A DNA stretch of 64,000 bases from Prevotella sp. (GTDB lineage Bacteria > Bacteroidota > Bacteroidia > Bacteroidales > Bacteroidaceae), in the NCBI GenBank assembly GCA_024695815.1, contig JAILHK010000005.1:62001-126000 (forward strand). Direction: 5' to 3'. The notes under the pieces are model-generated. The model was not told where the DNA came from, did not search any database, and worked only from the letters and a program-made list of their open reading frames with translations. Within the stretch, counting starts at the first letter, position 1. Every line of letters begins with the position of its first letter. A program made the translations under genes and the position numbers. Below are positions 9,649 to 19,503 of the stretch, one piece after another.

Positions 9649-10872
9649 TTATTGAATTCGCTGATAACAGAGATAATATTTTCGTATTTTTTTAGAAAGA
9701 AGTGCTACATTTAGTATCTCTGAGGCTTCTGCGATGTCTTTTATACTGCCATCTTTGTATAAAATATCTATAGAGTCATCATCAACCGAATACATGTCTT
9801 TTTGTATTTCGCTGACGTTGAACATATAGTGTGTGTCCTCTTTTGGAATGCCCATCTTTTGTGAAATATCCGTACGTAGTTCTTCTAGCCTTTCCTCGGA
9901 AATAGGTTCTTCGTGAACCTCAACTTTGAATACACATCTATCGAGCATGTCCTTTGCGAGTGTTGACAGTATCTTGTCTTCGTGATATTTCCAAGCCTTC
10001 ATGGCACTCCAGATGTCAGAGTCGTCAAGATCTTCATACATCAACAGAGCCTCGCTATGGTTTTCAAACCATTGTCTGTCCACATTGTTTTTCAGGAAGT
10101 AGTCGAGAGCAGGTGATGCAAACACCTTTTTGCCCTGACGCACCAAATCTTTGGCACGAGTGAGCATGCTTACCAACACTTTCTCGTAGGCCACGGTGGT
10201 CTTGTGAAGGTAAACTTGCCAATACATCAGCCTTCTTGTGGTGAGATAGTTCTCGAGTGAGTAGATGCCCTTTTGCTCGATGACCAGACGGTCGTCGACG
10301 ACGTTCAGCATCTTGATAATTCTGGCCGAACCGATATTCCCTTCTGTAACGCCTGTAAAGAAAGAGTCGCGTCGCAGATAATCCAATCGGTCCATGTCCA
10401 GTTGGCTGGATATGAGTTGGTGAAGAAATTTCTTGGGGTATTCGTTTTTGAAAATAGAAATGGCCAGGTTTAGCTGTCCGCCCATGTCACGATTGATTTG
10501 TTCCATCATCATCAGTGAGATATCCTCATGAGATATGCCAGAGATAAGCGAGTTTTCCAATACGTGCGAGAAGGGGGCGTGGCCGATGTCGTGCATCAAA
10601 ATAGCCGCTTTTACGGCTTCGGCTTCAGAATCAAAGATAAAATGACCTTTCTGTTGGAGCGACAGGATGGCTTCACTCATCAGGTGGAAGGCACCAAGTG
10701 AATGCTGAAATCGCGTATGCCGTGCACCAGGATAAACTACCGATGTTAGCCCCAACTGGTTGATCCTGTTTAAGCGTTGAAACAGAGGATGCTTTACGAT
10801 GCCGTAAAGCAATCCTCTAGGTATTTGAATAAACCCGAATACGGGGTCATTAATGATCTTTGTTTCGTTCAT
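9649..10872 (-). CDS. HD-domain phosphohydrolase
   Basis: A 407-residue protein of the HD superfamily. The metal-binding signature is visible as HTRFQHSLGAFHLM, then HDIGHAPFSH at about residues 93-102, with a later LDMDRLDYLRRD motif typical of the dGTPase/YdhJ-type group. These enzymes hydrolyse phosphate esters or nucleotides; the substrate of this subgroup cannot be assigned. It starts 11 bp after pyrF and is the last gene of the prfA-pyrF-HD set. Confidence 0.88.
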   Translation of the reverse strand: MNETKIINDPVFGFIQIPRGLLYGIVKHPLFQRLNRINQLGLTSVVYPGARHTRFQHSLGAFHLMSEAILSLQQKGHFIFDSEAEAVKAAILMHDIGHAPFSHVLENSLISGISHEDISLMMMEQINRDMGGQLNLAISIFKNEYPKKFLHQLISSQLDMDRLDYLRRDSFFTGVTEGNIGSARIIKMLNVVDDRLVIEQKGIYSLENYLTTRRLMYWQVYLHKTTVAYEKVLVSMLTRAKDLVRQGKKVFASPALDYFLKNNVDRQWFENHSEALLMYEDLDDSDIWSAMKAWKYHEDKILSTLAKDMLDRCVFKVEVHEEPISEERLEELRTDISQKMGIPKEDTHYMFNVSEIQKDMYSVDDDSIDILYKDGSIKDIAEASEILNVALLSKKIRKYYLCYQRIQ

Positions 10873-10883
10873 TCATCTGTTTT

Positions 10884-11711
10884 TTACATGCCAATCTTTG
10901 CAAGTTCTAAAGCCATCTCCTGCTGAAGTTCTTTAGCTTTCTGACCTGCTACTTCGGCATAGTTCTCGTCCTGAGAAGCATAGATGATGCCACGAGAAGA
11001 GTTGACCAGCAGGCCGCAGTCCTTATTCATGCCGTATTTGCATACTTCCTGCAGGCTGCCACCTTGTGCGCCAACGCCAGGTACCAACAGAAAGTGGCTG
11101 GGAGCCACCTTACGGATATCCTCAAACATCTGTCCCTGTGTGGCACCTACCACATACATCATGTTCTCGTCATTGCCCCATTTCTGTGAGGTCTTCAGCA
11201 CTTTTTCGAAGAGGCGCTCGCCCTGCTCATCTGCTGTCAACTGGAAGTCATGTGAGCCCTTGTTGCTTGTCAAGGCCAGCAGAATCACCCACTTGCCCTC
11301 ATAACCCAAGAAAGGCGTAACAGAGTCTTCACCCATATAAGGAGCAACGGTCAGAGAATCTACGTCATATTCTTCAAAGAAAGTGCGCGCATACATGGCA
11401 GATGTGTTGCCGATATCACCACGTTTAGCATCTGCTACAATAAAATGATGAGGATAATTCTCTTTGAGGAAAGAAATGGTTTTCTCAAAGGAAATCATAC
11501 CTTTCACGCCGAAGGCCTCATAGAATGCCAAATTGGGCTTGTAGGCCACGCAGTAGGGGGCGGTAGCTTCGATGATAGCCTTATTGAAGGCGAAGATAGG
11601 GTCTTCGTCTTTTAGCAAGTGCTGTGGGATTTTCTTTAGGTCTGTGTCAAGACCAACGCACAGAAAAGAGTGTTTCTCTTTTATTTGCTGGATAAGTTCC
11701 TGTCTAGTCAT
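10884..11711 (-). CDS. pyrF: Orotidine 5'-phosphate decarboxylase (type 2)
   Basis: PyrF makes UMP in the last step of de novo pyrimidine synthesis. The 275-residue protein shows [14 protein letters not shown] at the N-terminus, the catalytic [11 protein letters not shown] motif, and [11 protein letters not shown] near the C-terminus. The length fits the longer type 2 subfamily found in Bacteroidota and mycobacteria. It begins 7 bp after prfA and is co-transcribed with it. Confidence 0.96.
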   Translation of the reverse strand: MTRQELIQQIKEKHSFLCVGLDTDLKKIPQHLLKDEDPIFAFNKAIIEATAPYCVAYKPNLAFYEAFGVKGMISFEKTISFLKENYPHHFIVADAKRGDIGNTSAMYARTFFEEYDVDSLTVAPYMGEDSVTPFLGYEGKWVILLALTSNKGSHDFQLTADEQGERLFEKVLKTSQKWGNDENMMYVVGATQGQMFEDIRKVAPSHFLLVPGVGAQGGSLQEVCKYGMNKDCGLLVNSSRGIIYASQDENYAEVAGQKAKELQQEMALELAKIGM

Positions 11712-11718
11712 ATTCTTT

Positions 11719-12834
11719 TTATAATTCGTTTTCTTTCATTCGTTCTGCATTCTCAGCTACGGTCAGCGCATCAATCATGGCCTGAATGTCGCCACCCAGG
11801 AATCCCTGCAGATCGTGTGTGGTATAGCCGATACGATGATCGGTGACACGACCTTGAGGGAAGTTGTAGGTGCGGATTTTGGCTGAGCGGTCACCCGTGC
11901 TCACCAATGTCTTACGGCGACTTGCAATGTCGTCCATATATTTCTGGTGCTCTTTGTCGTAGATGAATGTATAAAGACGAGACAGGGCGCGCTCTTTATT
12001 CTTGGGCTGGTCACGTGTCTCAGTACATTCTATCAGGATTTCCTCGGTTTCGCCCGTGTTGGGATTCTTCCACATATAGCGCAGACGTACACCAGATTCT
12101 ACCTTGTTTACGTTCTGACCACCGGCACCGCTCGAACGGAAGGTGTCCCATTTGATTTCACCTTCGTTGATGTGTACTTCGAATTTGTCTGCTTCAGGCA
12201 GAACGGCCACAGTGGCAGCACTTGTCTGCATACGTCCATTAGACTCGGTGACGGGTACACGCTGTACGCGGTGAACACCCGATTCGTATTTCAGTGTACC
12301 ATAAACGTCGGCACCACTCACGGCGAAGTCAATTTCCTTGTAGCCACCCACAGCGCCTTCGTTGAAGTCGGTGACGCTGAGTTGCCAACCCTTGGCCTCG
12401 CAGTAGTTCTTGTACATCTTAAACAGGTCGCCAGCGAATAGGCAGGCTTCGTCGCCACCGGTTCCTGCGCGAATCTCCATCTGAACGTTTTTGGCATCTT
12501 CCGGATCCTTTGGAATCAGTGCAATCTTAATCTCCTCCTCAAGTTGTGGCTGCAAGGCCTCGTTGGCAGAGAGCTCTTCGCGAGCCATCTCTTTCATCTC
12601 TGGGTCGTCTTCATTGGCCAGTATATCCTTTGCCTCCTTGATGCTGTTCAGACAGTTGATGTAGCGCTTGCGTGCATCCATGATGTCGCCAAGATCCTTG
12701 TACTCTTTCGTTAGTTTCACGAATCGCTGTTGGTCTGCAATCACTGCAGGGTCAGTAATCAGAGTAGATACCTCTTCAAAGCGACTTTCCAGTCCGTCCA
12801 GCTTTTGCAAAATGCTGTTTGTTGTTTCTGCCAT
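11719..12834 (-). CDS. prfA: Peptide chain release factor 1
   Basis: RF1 terminates translation at UAA and UAG. In the 371-residue product the stop-codon recognition PVT (PxT) motif occurs in [18 protein letters not shown], and the catalytic GGQ in [15 protein letters not shown]. The PxT motif and absence of an internal frameshift site separate it from RF2. It has its own promoter (12862-12893) and heads the prfA-pyrF-HD group. Confidence 0.97.
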   Translation of the reverse strand: MAETTNSILQKLDGLESRFEEVSTLITDPAVIADQQRFVKLTKEYKDLGDIMDARKRYINCLNSIKEAKDILANEDDPEMKEMAREELSANEALQPQLEEEIKIALIPKDPEDAKNVQMEIRAGTGGDEACLFAGDLFKMYKNYCEAKGWQLSVTDFNEGAVGGYKEIDFAVSGADVYGTLKYESGVHRVQRVPVTESNGRMQTSAATVAVLPEADKFEVHINEGEIKWDTFRSSGAGGQNVNKVESGVRLRYMWKNPNTGETEEILIECTETRDQPKNKERALSRLYTFIYDKEHQKYMDDIASRRKTLVSTGDRSAKIRTYNFPQGRVTDHRIGYTTHDLQGFLGGDIQAMIDALTVAENAERMKENEL

Positions 12835-12861
12835 TTTTATCTTTAAACTTTAATTTGGGTG

Positions 12862-12893
12862 CAAAGTTACGAAAAAAAAGCAGACTAACCAAA
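12862..12893 (-). promoter_or_regulatory. Promoter of prfA
   Basis: On the minus strand TTTG (12890-12893) is 20 bp upstream of TAACTTTG (12862-12869). The -33 box falls inside the loop of the terminator of the preceding gene. Confidence 0.7.
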
Positions 12894-12902
12894 GGCTAGC
12901 CT
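12872..12902 (-). terminator. Terminator of the purC-to-purM-like operon
   Basis: On the minus strand AGGCTAGCC pairs with GGTTAGTCT (9 bp, two G-U wobbles, TTT loop), followed by GC and eight Ts. It ends transcription just before prfA. Confidence 0.6.
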
Positions 12903-12932
12903 ACTTTCTTTATTATTAAGGAGTTTTCCTAT

Positions 12933-14096
12933 TTAGTAATTAAATTCTCCGAATTCATTCTTGATGGTAAGGCTCTTCTTACCCTCTTCGATATGACCTA
13001 CAACCTGTGCATCGATGTTGAATGACTTTGAAATCTCGATGACCTTGTCTGCAACCTCAGGACGTACGTAGATCTCCATGCGGTGACCCATGTTGAATAC
13101 CTGATACATTTCCTTCCAGTCGGTGCCTGAGCATTCGTGGATAGCACGGAAAAGTGGGGGAACGGGGAACATGTTGTCCTTGATGACGCGACAGTTGTCG
13201 TTGACAAAGTGCAGTACCTTGGTTTGTGCACCACCAGTGCAGTGCACCATACCGTGAATCTCAGGACGCAGTTCGTCGAGCAACTTTTTGATCACAGGCG
13301 CATAGGTGCGGGTAGGTGAGAGAACCAGCTGACCTGCATTGACAGGCGAACCCTCCACGCTGTCTGTGAGCTTATACTTACCACTGTAAACCAGTTCGTC
13401 GGGTACTGCATGGTCAAAACTCTCAGGGTAGTTTTCTGCCAGATATTTTGCAAACACATCATGACGAGCCGAGGTAAGGCCATTGCTGCCCATACCACCG
13501 TTGTAGCGCTTCTCGTAAGTAGCCTGACCGGTTGAAGACAGACCCACGATGACGTCACCAGGACGGATGTTGGCGTTGTCGATGACGTCGCTGCGTTTCA
13601 TGCGGCAAGTCACCGTAGAATCTACGATGATTGTGCGTACCAGGTCGCCTACATCAGCTGTCTCACCACCAGTGGGGTAGATGCCAATGCCCATCTCGCG
13701 CAGTTCCGAAAGCAATTCGTCGGTACCATTGATAATAGCCGAAATAACCTCGCCAGGTACCAGCATCTTGTTGCGTCCGATGGTTGAAGACACGAGGATG
13801 TTATCTACGGCACCTACGCAGAGCAGGTCATCGGTGTTCATCACGATGGCATCCTGTGCAATGCCTTTCCATACGGACAGGTCGCCCGTCTCCTTCCAGT
13901 ACATATATGCCAGCGAAGACTTGGTGCCAGCGCCATCGGCATGCATGATGTTACAGTACTCGGGGTCACTACCCAGAATATCTGGGATAATCTTACAGAA
14001 AGCTTGAGGAAAAATGCCCTTATCAATGTTCTTGATAGCGTTGTGTACGTCCTCTTTTGCGGCACTTACTCCGCGTTGCATGTAGCGATTGTTCAT
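12933..14096 (-). CDS. purM: PurM-like phosphoribosylformylglycinamidine cyclo-ligase
   Basis: A 387-residue member of the PurM/SelD ATP-grasp-like superfamily that closes the imidazole ring to give AIR in purine synthesis. Motifs include HADGAGTKSSLAYMYW, MNTDDLLCVGA and GGETADVGDLVRT. It is longer and more divergent than the E. coli enzyme, as usual for the Bacteroidales form. I chose the ATG at 14096 (MNNRYMQRGVSAA), because an upstream in-frame start would overlap the lemA reading frame by about 80 bp. It follows lemA by 19 bp. Confidence 0.85.
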   Translation of the reverse strand: MNNRYMQRGVSAAKEDVHNAIKNIDKGIFPQAFCKIIPDILGSDPEYCNIMHADGAGTKSSLAYMYWKETGDLSVWKGIAQDAIVMNTDDLLCVGAVDNILVSSTIGRNKMLVPGEVISAIINGTDELLSELREMGIGIYPTGGETADVGDLVRTIIVDSTVTCRMKRSDVIDNANIRPGDVIVGLSSTGQATYEKRYNGGMGSNGLTSARHDVFAKYLAENYPESFDHAVPDELVYSGKYKLTDSVEGSPVNAGQLVLSPTRTYAPVIKKLLDELRPEIHGMVHCTGGAQTKVLHFVNDNCRVIKDNMFPVPPLFRAIHECSGTDWKEMYQVFNMGHRMEIYVRPEVADKVIEISKSFNIDAQVVGHIEEGKKSLTIKNEFGEFNY

Positions 14097-14115
14097 TGAT
14101 TCTATTGATGATGAT

Positions 14116-14703
14116 TTAGAATTTAACTTCTGGTGCTTTTTCTGCTCCTGCAGCAGCTTCAAACTTGTCCATCTTTTCAAAGCCGAACATGCCAGCAAAG
14201 ATGTTGTTTGGGAAACGACGGATGGTTATGTTATACTGCTGGACAGCTAGATTGTATTTGTTGCGAGCCTCATTGATACGATTCTCTGTGCCCTCCAGTT
14301 GCACTTGCAACTCGCGGAAGTTCTCGTTGGCCTTCAGGTCGGGGTAAGCCTCGTGTACGGCAAGCAGGCGGCTCAGTGCGCTAGACAGCTCGCCCTGTGC
14401 CTGCTGATAAGCTTTGATGTTATCTGCATCAAGTGTGATACTTGTTGCCTTCGAGCGGGCGCTGACCACCCCCTCCAGTGTCTCTTTTTCGTGTGTGGCA
14501 TAACCCTTGACCACCTCTACAAGGTTTGGAATCAGGTCGGCTCTGCGCTGGTAGGCCGACTGAACTTTGGCCAGTTCTGTGGTGGTCTCTTCCTCCAGAG
14601 TGATCATGTCGTTGTACATTCCTTTTACCCATAAAGCCCCAGTAACTATTACAACAGCTATTACGGCAAGGATGATAAGTAGAATAAGATAAACCTTTTT
14701 CAT
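14116..14703 (-). CDS. lemA: LemA family membrane protein
   Basis: A 195-residue LemA protein: one N-terminal membrane helix (LILLIILAVIAVVIVTGALW), then a helical domain with the family motif YQRRADLIPNLVEVVKGYA and YNITIRRFPNNIFAGMFGF. The molecular role of LemA is unknown. It lies next to a TPM-domain protein, and LemA/TPM gene pairs are recurrent in bacteria, so a joint membrane function is likely by context. Confidence 0.94.
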   Translation of the reverse strand: MKKVYLILLIILAVIAVVIVTGALWVKGMYNDMITLEEETTTELAKVQSAYQRRADLIPNLVEVVKGYATHEKETLEGVVSARSKATSITLDADNIKAYQQAQGELSSALSRLLAVHEAYPDLKANENFRELQVQLEGTENRINEARNKYNLAVQQYNITIRRFPNNIFAGMFGFEKMDKFEAAAGAEKAPEVKF

Positions 14704-14732
14704 AACTTTATTGTTTATTGATGTTGATTATT

Positions 14733-15986
14733 TTACCAACTTGATGTGGCGCCACCGCCACCAGAACCACCTCCGCTGAAGCCACCTCCGCTGAAGCCAC
14801 CTCCGCTGAAACCACCGCCGATGTTGCCTCCGCCAAAGCCTCCAGTGCCAGGGATAATCACAACGGACGAAGTCTGCCTGACGAACGGATTGGGTAGCAC
14901 ATGATGGTATGCATAGCTTCTCAGGTTCCATCCATGACGGGCACTTAGGAAGAAATAAAGCACAACCCATCCTATGAACAATAGGAAATAAACGGTGAAC
15001 AATACCGACGATGTGCTTGTTTCTGCCTTTTTTACAGGCATCTCGAGACTGTTAAAATCAGGCAGTTCCTTCTTTTGTAGCAGATTATAGACGGCAGCGG
15101 TCCAATAAACCATTGCGCTGTCGGGCTGATCGACCTTCAGGCAGGGGATGATATACTTTTCCTGAAGTCTGAAGCTTTCCACGTCTGTCAGGTCTGATTC
15201 CAGCGAACTGCCTGTATGTGTGCGCACCTGTCGATCCTTGTAGGCCAAGACAAAGACCAACCCGCGATTGTTCTTTCCCACCTTATATAAATCAAAGACG
15301 TCTTGCGCAAAGCGGAAAATGTCTTGATCTTCTATATGATTGACGATGATGACAGCCGATTCAACACCCAGCTCGTCATCCATTTTCTTCAGTTGCTTGT
15401 CGAGCAGCGCTTCCGTGTGGGGCGAAATCACCCCGTCAGGGTTCGACACATAGCGATTGCCATCGTTCATGTGAGGCATCGGTATGGTTTTTGCTGTCCA
15501 CCCTCCGTCGGTTTGTACGCTTGCCTTTTCTTGAATCTCTTCATTGATAATGCTGTAGCTGCAGGCCGACACCTGAGTGAAGAGCCCTGCAACGATGATT
15601 ACCTTCCAGAATTTCGAGATGTTAAAAGAGGTTGTCTTCGCCAGATCCCATTCGCTTAACACCCTTTTTACCTCTAGCGAAAGTGTTGCTCTACTTTTGA
15701 AGTACAGCGCCTCGTAGTTTTTTCTGATGCTCTCTTTCGACGGGTTGGTCAGCCTTGTGAAAATGGTTGGTTGACTGCTGAGAGACCTCAGATCTTGTTT
15801 GTATGATTGCTCAAGTGCCTTGACCTGACTGTTGAAACGAGAAGCGCAGAGCAGCAACTCCTGCTTTTTCCGTTTAATCAGGGCAACCGTATTTGCGTTC
15901 GATTTCAGGTCTGTAGCCAATCCGCCTAAAATGATGACCGCAAATGTGCTGGCATATATTCCTAAGACACTCCAAGCTTCGATCAT
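14733..15986 (-). CDS. TPM-domain membrane protein with Gly-rich tail
   Basis: A 417-residue protein. A TPM domain occupies about 180-300 (PDGVISPHTEALLDKQLKKM, NRGLVFVLAYKDRQVRTHTG). One hydrophobic segment lies at the N-terminus (about 8-25), a second (VIIVAGLFTQVSAC, about 130-143) precedes the TPM domain, and a third follows it (VLFTVYFLLFIGWVVLYFFL). The tail is GGGFSGGG-type repeats ending SSW. The second segment looks like a lipoprotein signal (VSAC), hinting that the N-terminal 125 residues are an added domain, but no ATG lies close to it. It is 29 bp upstream of lemA. Confidence 0.8.
   Translation of the reverse strand: MIEAWSVLGIYASTFAVIILGGLATDLKSNANTVALIKRKKQELLLCASRFNSQVKALEQSYKQDLRSLSSQPTIFTRLTNPSKESIRKNYEALYFKSRATLSLEVKRVLSEWDLAKTTSFNISKFWKVIIVAGLFTQVSACSYSIINEEIQEKASVQTDGGWTAKTIPMPHMNDGNRYVSNPDGVISPHTEALLDKQLKKMDDELGVESAVIIVNHIEDQDIFRFAQDVFDLYKVGKNNRGLVFVLAYKDRQVRTHTGSSLESDLTDVESFRLQEKYIIPCLKVDQPDSAMVYWTAAVYNLLQKKELPDFNSLEMPVKKAETSTSSVLFTVYFLLFIGWVVLYFFLSARHGWNLRSYAYHHVLPNPFVRQTSSVVIIPGTGGFGGGNIGGGFSGGGFSGGGFSGGGSGGGGATSSW
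14771..14815 (-). repeat. 15-bp coding tandem repeat (GGGFS units)
   Basis: Three near-identical 15-bp units (14771, 14786, 14801) encode the GGGFS repeats at the C-terminus of the TPM protein. Only one base differs in the third unit. Confidence 0.9.
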
Positions 15987-15998
15987 GATTCCTTTCCC

Positions 15999-16748
15999 TT
16001 ATTTCTCTCGACCTGTCCAGAACTCCCAGCTGGCAAAGGCCTGCAGTAGCAGCATCTCCAAACCATTCTTCACGGTGGCACCTCTTTCTGCGCCTTTTTT
16101 CATGAAGAGTGTTTCGTCGGGGTTGTAGATCAGGTCATAGAGGATGTTGTGCTCGTCCAGGGCCTCGTATGGCAGATCAGGACATTCGTCGGTTTTGGGA
16201 TACATGCCTAGTGGCGTGCAATTCACAATGACGTTGTATTCCTTGACTACATCGGGTGTGATGTTTTCGTATTGAATAGTGTCAGGACGCTGATATCTGC
16301 TTACAAAGACGGACTCCAGACCAAGTGATTTCAGGCCATAAGCAATTGCCTTTGAGGCACCGCCAGTGCCCAGGATAAGTGCTTTCGAGTGGTAGTTCTC
16401 CAAAAGAGGCTCAATGCTTTGAGTGAAGCCTATCACATCCGAGTTGTAGCCTTTCAGGATGGTCTTCTTTCCTTCGTGCAGGATTCGTATCACGTTGACG
16501 GCACCGATGGCACGTGCCTCAGGACTGATATAGTCCAGGAACTCCATGACCTTTTCTTTGTAGGGGATGGTCACATTAAGGCCTTTAAGGTCGGGATTGG
16601 AATTCAGAACTTCCGCCAAATCGTCGATGGTAGGGATTTCGAAGTTGAAATACTTGGCGTTGATACCTTCGTCAGCAAACCGCTGGTTGTGGTAACTGAT
16701 AGAGAACGAATGTCCCAAGGGGTAACCTATAAGTCCGTACTTATCCAT
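15999..16748 (-). CDS. aroE: Shikimate dehydrogenase
   Basis: AroE reduces 3-dehydroshikimate with NADPH in aromatic amino-acid synthesis. The 249-residue product begins with GLIGYPLGHSFSISYHN, contains the catalytic-Lys motif NVTIPYKEKV, the substrate-binding GYNSDVIGF, and the dinucleotide-binding loop LGTGGASKAIAY. It is slightly shorter than the E. coli enzyme but complete. It lies 15 bp after ubiE and 12 bp before the TPM gene. Confidence 0.96.
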   Translation of the reverse strand: MDKYGLIGYPLGHSFSISYHNQRFADEGINAKYFNFEIPTIDDLAEVLNSNPDLKGLNVTIPYKEKVMEFLDYISPEARAIGAVNVIRILHEGKKTILKGYNSDVIGFTQSIEPLLENYHSKALILGTGGASKAIAYGLKSLGLESVFVSRYQRPDTIQYENITPDVVKEYNVIVNCTPLGMYPKTDECPDLPYEALDEHNILYDLIYNPDETLFMKKGAERGATVKNGLEMLLLQAFASWEFWTGREK

Positions 16749-16763
16749 GATTGTTGTCTTGTT

Positions 16764-17501
16764 TTACTTAGTTGCTGTGTATAGTGTGCAAATGCCGAAT
16801 GTGAGTCGCCTGAAGGAGGCATTGGCAAATCCAGCCTGTTGCAGAATGTCCACCATGCGCTCGCCTTGCGGAAAAGCCTCAATCGTTTTTATCAAGTAAG
16901 AGTAGGCATTGGTGTCTTTGGAGATTAAACGTCCGTAGAAGGGTAGCACAGAGTGCGAGTAGATGTGGAACAGCTGTTTCATGGGGAAGCTCACTGGTGT
17001 TGTCAGTTCTACGATGCACAGGTGTCCGCCAGGTTTCAATACGCGGCACATCTCCTTGAGACCTTTGTCCAGGTCGGCAAAATTGCGGATGCCGAAGGCT
17101 GCAGTGACAGCATCAAATGAGTTGTCCTCATAGCTGAGGTGCAGACAGTCTTCTTTTTCAAACGAGATGATTTGACTGAGCCCCATCCGTTCCACTTTCT
17201 CCTTGCCAATTTTCATCATGCCCTCGCTGATGTCTGTGCCAATCAGTTTGGCGGGCTTCAACATGAGTGCCGATAGTATGGCGAAGTCTCCTGTTCCAGT
17301 GGCAATGTCAAGGATAGATTGAGGGTGGTGGGGGGCCAGCGTCTTGATGGCTTTCTTACGCCAACCTCTGTCTATATCCCATGACAGACGGTGGTTTAAA
17401 GTATCATAGGTAGGGGCAATGTTGTCGAACATCGCCTCTACCTGTGTAGTTTTTTCTCCCTCGTGATAAGGTTTTATCGTTTCTTGTTGGTACATAACCA
17501 T
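16764..17501 (-). CDS. ubiE: Demethylmenaquinone methyltransferase
   Basis: A 245-residue SAM-dependent methyltransferase that makes menaquinone from demethylmenaquinone (MenG/UbiE). Seen: [24 protein letters not shown], the SAM loop [35 protein letters not shown], and a C-terminal [13 protein letters not shown]. Bacteroidota use menaquinone only, so the menaquinone step is the likely one. The start overlaps the end of purC by up to 28 bp; the third codon is a second ATG that would shorten the overlap to 22 bp. Confidence 0.95.
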   Translation of the reverse strand: MVMYQQETIKPYHEGEKTTQVEAMFDNIAPTYDTLNHRLSWDIDRGWRKKAIKTLAPHHPQSILDIATGTGDFAILSALMLKPAKLIGTDISEGMMKIGKEKVERMGLSQIISFEKEDCLHLSYEDNSFDAVTAAFGIRNFADLDKGLKEMCRVLKPGGHLCIVELTTPVSFPMKQLFHIYSHSVLPFYGRLISKDTNAYSYLIKTIEAFPQGERMVDILQQAGFANASFRRLTFGICTLYTATK

Positions 17502-18430
17502 TCAGTTACGTTCTTTTCGATGCGCTGAGCGATGTCGCCAGTCTCTGCAGCACGGTCGAACTTCTCGCCTACGATGTGCTCGAAGAGCTCGATGTAGCGC
17601 TCAGAAACGCTCTCTGCATACTCGTCGGTAATCTCTGGCATCTGCTGTCCAGGCTCGTTCATGAAGTTATGCTCAATCAGCCACTGGCGCACAAACTCCT
17701 TTGAGAGCTGACGCTGAGGCTCACCTTTTTCCAGCTTCTCCTCGTAGCCATCGGCATAGAAGTAACGGCTTGAGTCGGGGGTGTGGATCTCATCGATGAG
17801 ATATACCTTGCCGTCTCTCTTACCAAATTCGTATTTGGTGTCAACCAAAATCAAGCCTTGCTTGGCTGCAATCTGCTGTCCGCGAGCAAAAAGCTTGCGT
17901 GTGTAGTCCTCCATGATGGCATAGTCTTCGGCTGAAACGATGCCCTGGGCAATGATTTCTTCCTTAGAGATGTTCATGTCGTGACCCTCGTCAGCCTTGG
18001 TTGTTGGAGTGATGATGGGCTCAGGGAAACGTTCGTTCTCGCGCATGCCGTCGGGCAACTTCACGCCGCACAACTCGCGACAGCCATTCTTGTACTCGCG
18101 CCATGCAGAACCTGTAAGGATAGAACGGATGATCATCTCAACGCGGAAGCCTTCACACTTGAGACCTACGGTCACCATGGGGTCGGGAGTGGCCAACTTC
18201 CAGTTGGGACAGATGTCGGTAGTGGCATCCAGGAACTTAGCTGCAATCTGGTTCAGCACCTGACCTTTGAAAGGGATACCCTTGGGGAGCACCACATCGA
18301 AAGCCGAGATACGGTCGGTTGCAACCATAATCATAAGGTCGTCGTTGATGTCATAAACATCGCGAACTTTTCCGTGATAAACACTCTTTTGTCCATCGAA
18401 ATGGAAGTCAGTACTTGTTAACGCTTTCAT
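17474..18430 (-). CDS. purC: SAICAR synthetase
   Basis: PurC joins aspartate to CAIR in purine synthesis. The 318-residue product carries [28 protein letters not shown] near the N-terminus and [29 protein letters not shown] in the centre, both signatures of the family. This long form is typical of Bacteroidota. A TAACTTTG -7 box is upstream and a 16-bp palindrome sits where the -33 box is expected, so expression may be controlled by a repressor (inference). Confidence 0.96.
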   Translation of the reverse strand: MKALTSTDFHFDGQKSVYHGKVRDVYDINDDLMIMVATDRISAFDVVLPKGIPFKGQVLNQIAAKFLDATTDICPNWKLATPDPMVTVGLKCEGFRVEMIIRSILTGSAWREYKNGCRELCGVKLPDGMRENERFPEPIITPTTKADEGHDMNISKEEIIAQGIVSAEDYAIMEDYTRKLFARGQQIAAKQGLILVDTKYEFGKRDGKVYLIDEIHTPDSSRYFYADGYEEKLEKGEPQRQLSKEFVRQWLIEHNFMNEPGQQMPEITDEYAESVSERYIELFEHIVGEKFDRAAETGDIAQRIEKNVTEWLCTNKKR

Positions 18431-18474
18431 TTTTTTACCTAATTTAGTTACCTATTGTCTCAATAAATTGCTTG

Positions 18475-18517
18475 CAAAGTTACAAAAAATTATGGATTCC
18501 ATCACTATATATAGTGA
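18475..18517 (-). promoter_or_regulatory. purC promoter region with 16-bp palindrome
   Basis: TAACTTTG on the minus strand (18475-18482) is a good -7 box. No TTTG is found 19-20 bp upstream; instead the perfect palindrome TCACTATATATAGTGA occupies 18502-18517. The palindrome is also 10 bp past the phoH stop, so it could act as a hairpin in that transcript. Confidence 0.5.
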
Positions 18518-18526
18518 AAAATCGTA

Positions 18527-19477
18527 TCATTCGCCTTTAGATTCCTTGTCGAAGGCTTCATAGGCGTTCACAATTCTGGTCACCAGTTTATGTCGTACGA
18601 TGTCTTTCTGGTCGAGATTGACCACTCCGATGCCTTCCACACCGTTCAGAATATGTAGGGCTTCGATGAGACCGCTCTTCTGAGAGTGGGGGAGGTCTAT
18701 CTGGGTCATATCGCCAGTGATAATCATCTTGGTGTTCCATCCCATGCGTGTCAAGAACATACGGATCTGTGCAGGGGTGGTATTCTGGGCCTCGTCGAGG
18801 ATCACAATGGCATCGTTGAGAGTGCGTCCGCGCATAAAGGCTAGAGGCGCTATTTGAATAACGCGCTTTTCCATCATGTCCTGCAATTTTACTTGCGGTA
18901 TCATGTCTTCCAGTGCGTCGTAGAGAGGTTGCAGATAAGGATCAATTTTGTCTTTCATGTCGCCTGGTAGGAATCCTAGTTTCTCTCCGGCTTCAACGGC
19001 AGGACGACTGAGTATAATCTTCTTTGCTGCCTTATCTTTTAATGCCTTGACAGCCAGTGCGATGGATAGGTAAGTCTTACCTGTTCCTGCAGGTCCTACG
19101 GCAAAGACCATATCGTTCTCGTTGTAGGCGTTAATCAGTTTCTGTTGGTTCTCGCTTCTGGCCTTGATGGCTCTGCCAGACAGGGCGTAAACGACTACGC
19201 CTTCAGGTATTTCGTCGCGTGTTCTTTTGCCTTTTACGATGTCGATAATGTCTTCTTCTTTCAGTGAGTTAAAGCGCAGTACGTGAAGTCTGATTTTCTC
19301 GGCACTCTCTTCGAAAGATGCCATTTGCTCTTCGTCGCCCATGATGCGCAACACGTTGTCGCGTGCCACAATGCGCAGTTTTGGATAGAGCGCTTTCAAC
19401 ATTTGCAAATGAGCGTTGCCGACGCCGTAAAAGACTACTGGATCAATGTCCTCTAAAACAATATGCTTCTCTGTCAA
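18527..19477 (-). CDS. phoH: PhoH-family ATPase
   Basis: A 316-residue PhoH-like (YbeZ-type) P-loop ATPase, thought from family knowledge to act in RNA metabolism with YbeY. The Walker A motif GPAGTGKTYLSIALAVK and Walker B DEAQNTTPAQ are clear, followed by GDMTQIDLPHSQKSGL. An N-terminal KH-like region (about 1-100) precedes the ATPase. Its own promoter lies directly upstream in the divergent intergenic region that also carries the 22-bp array. Confidence 0.94.
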   Translation of the reverse strand: MTEKHIVLEDIDPVVFYGVGNAHLQMLKALYPKLRIVARDNVLRIMGDEEQMASFEESAEKIRLHVLRFNSLKEEDIIDIVKGKRTRDEIPEGVVVYALSGRAIKARSENQQKLINAYNENDMVFAVGPAGTGKTYLSIALAVKALKDKAAKKIILSRPAVEAGEKLGFLPGDMKDKIDPYLQPLYDALEDMIPQVKLQDMMEKRVIQIAPLAFMRGRTLNDAIVILDEAQNTTPAQIRMFLTRMGWNTKMIITGDMTQIDLPHSQKSGLIEALHILNGVEGIGVVNLDQKDIVRHKLVTRIVNAYEAFDKESKGE

Positions 19478-19503
19478 GGTTGTAAATGTTTAGAATTTGC
19501 GTG

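Noticed and set aside
14097..14198. N-terminal extension of the purM-like gene
   Set aside because: It would overlap the lemA coding region by about 80 bp and has no resemblance to the family; the ATG at 14096 gives the expected N-terminus.
14771..14815. Intergenic tandem repeat
   Set aside because: It is coding: the 15-bp units give the GGGFS repeats of the TPM protein.
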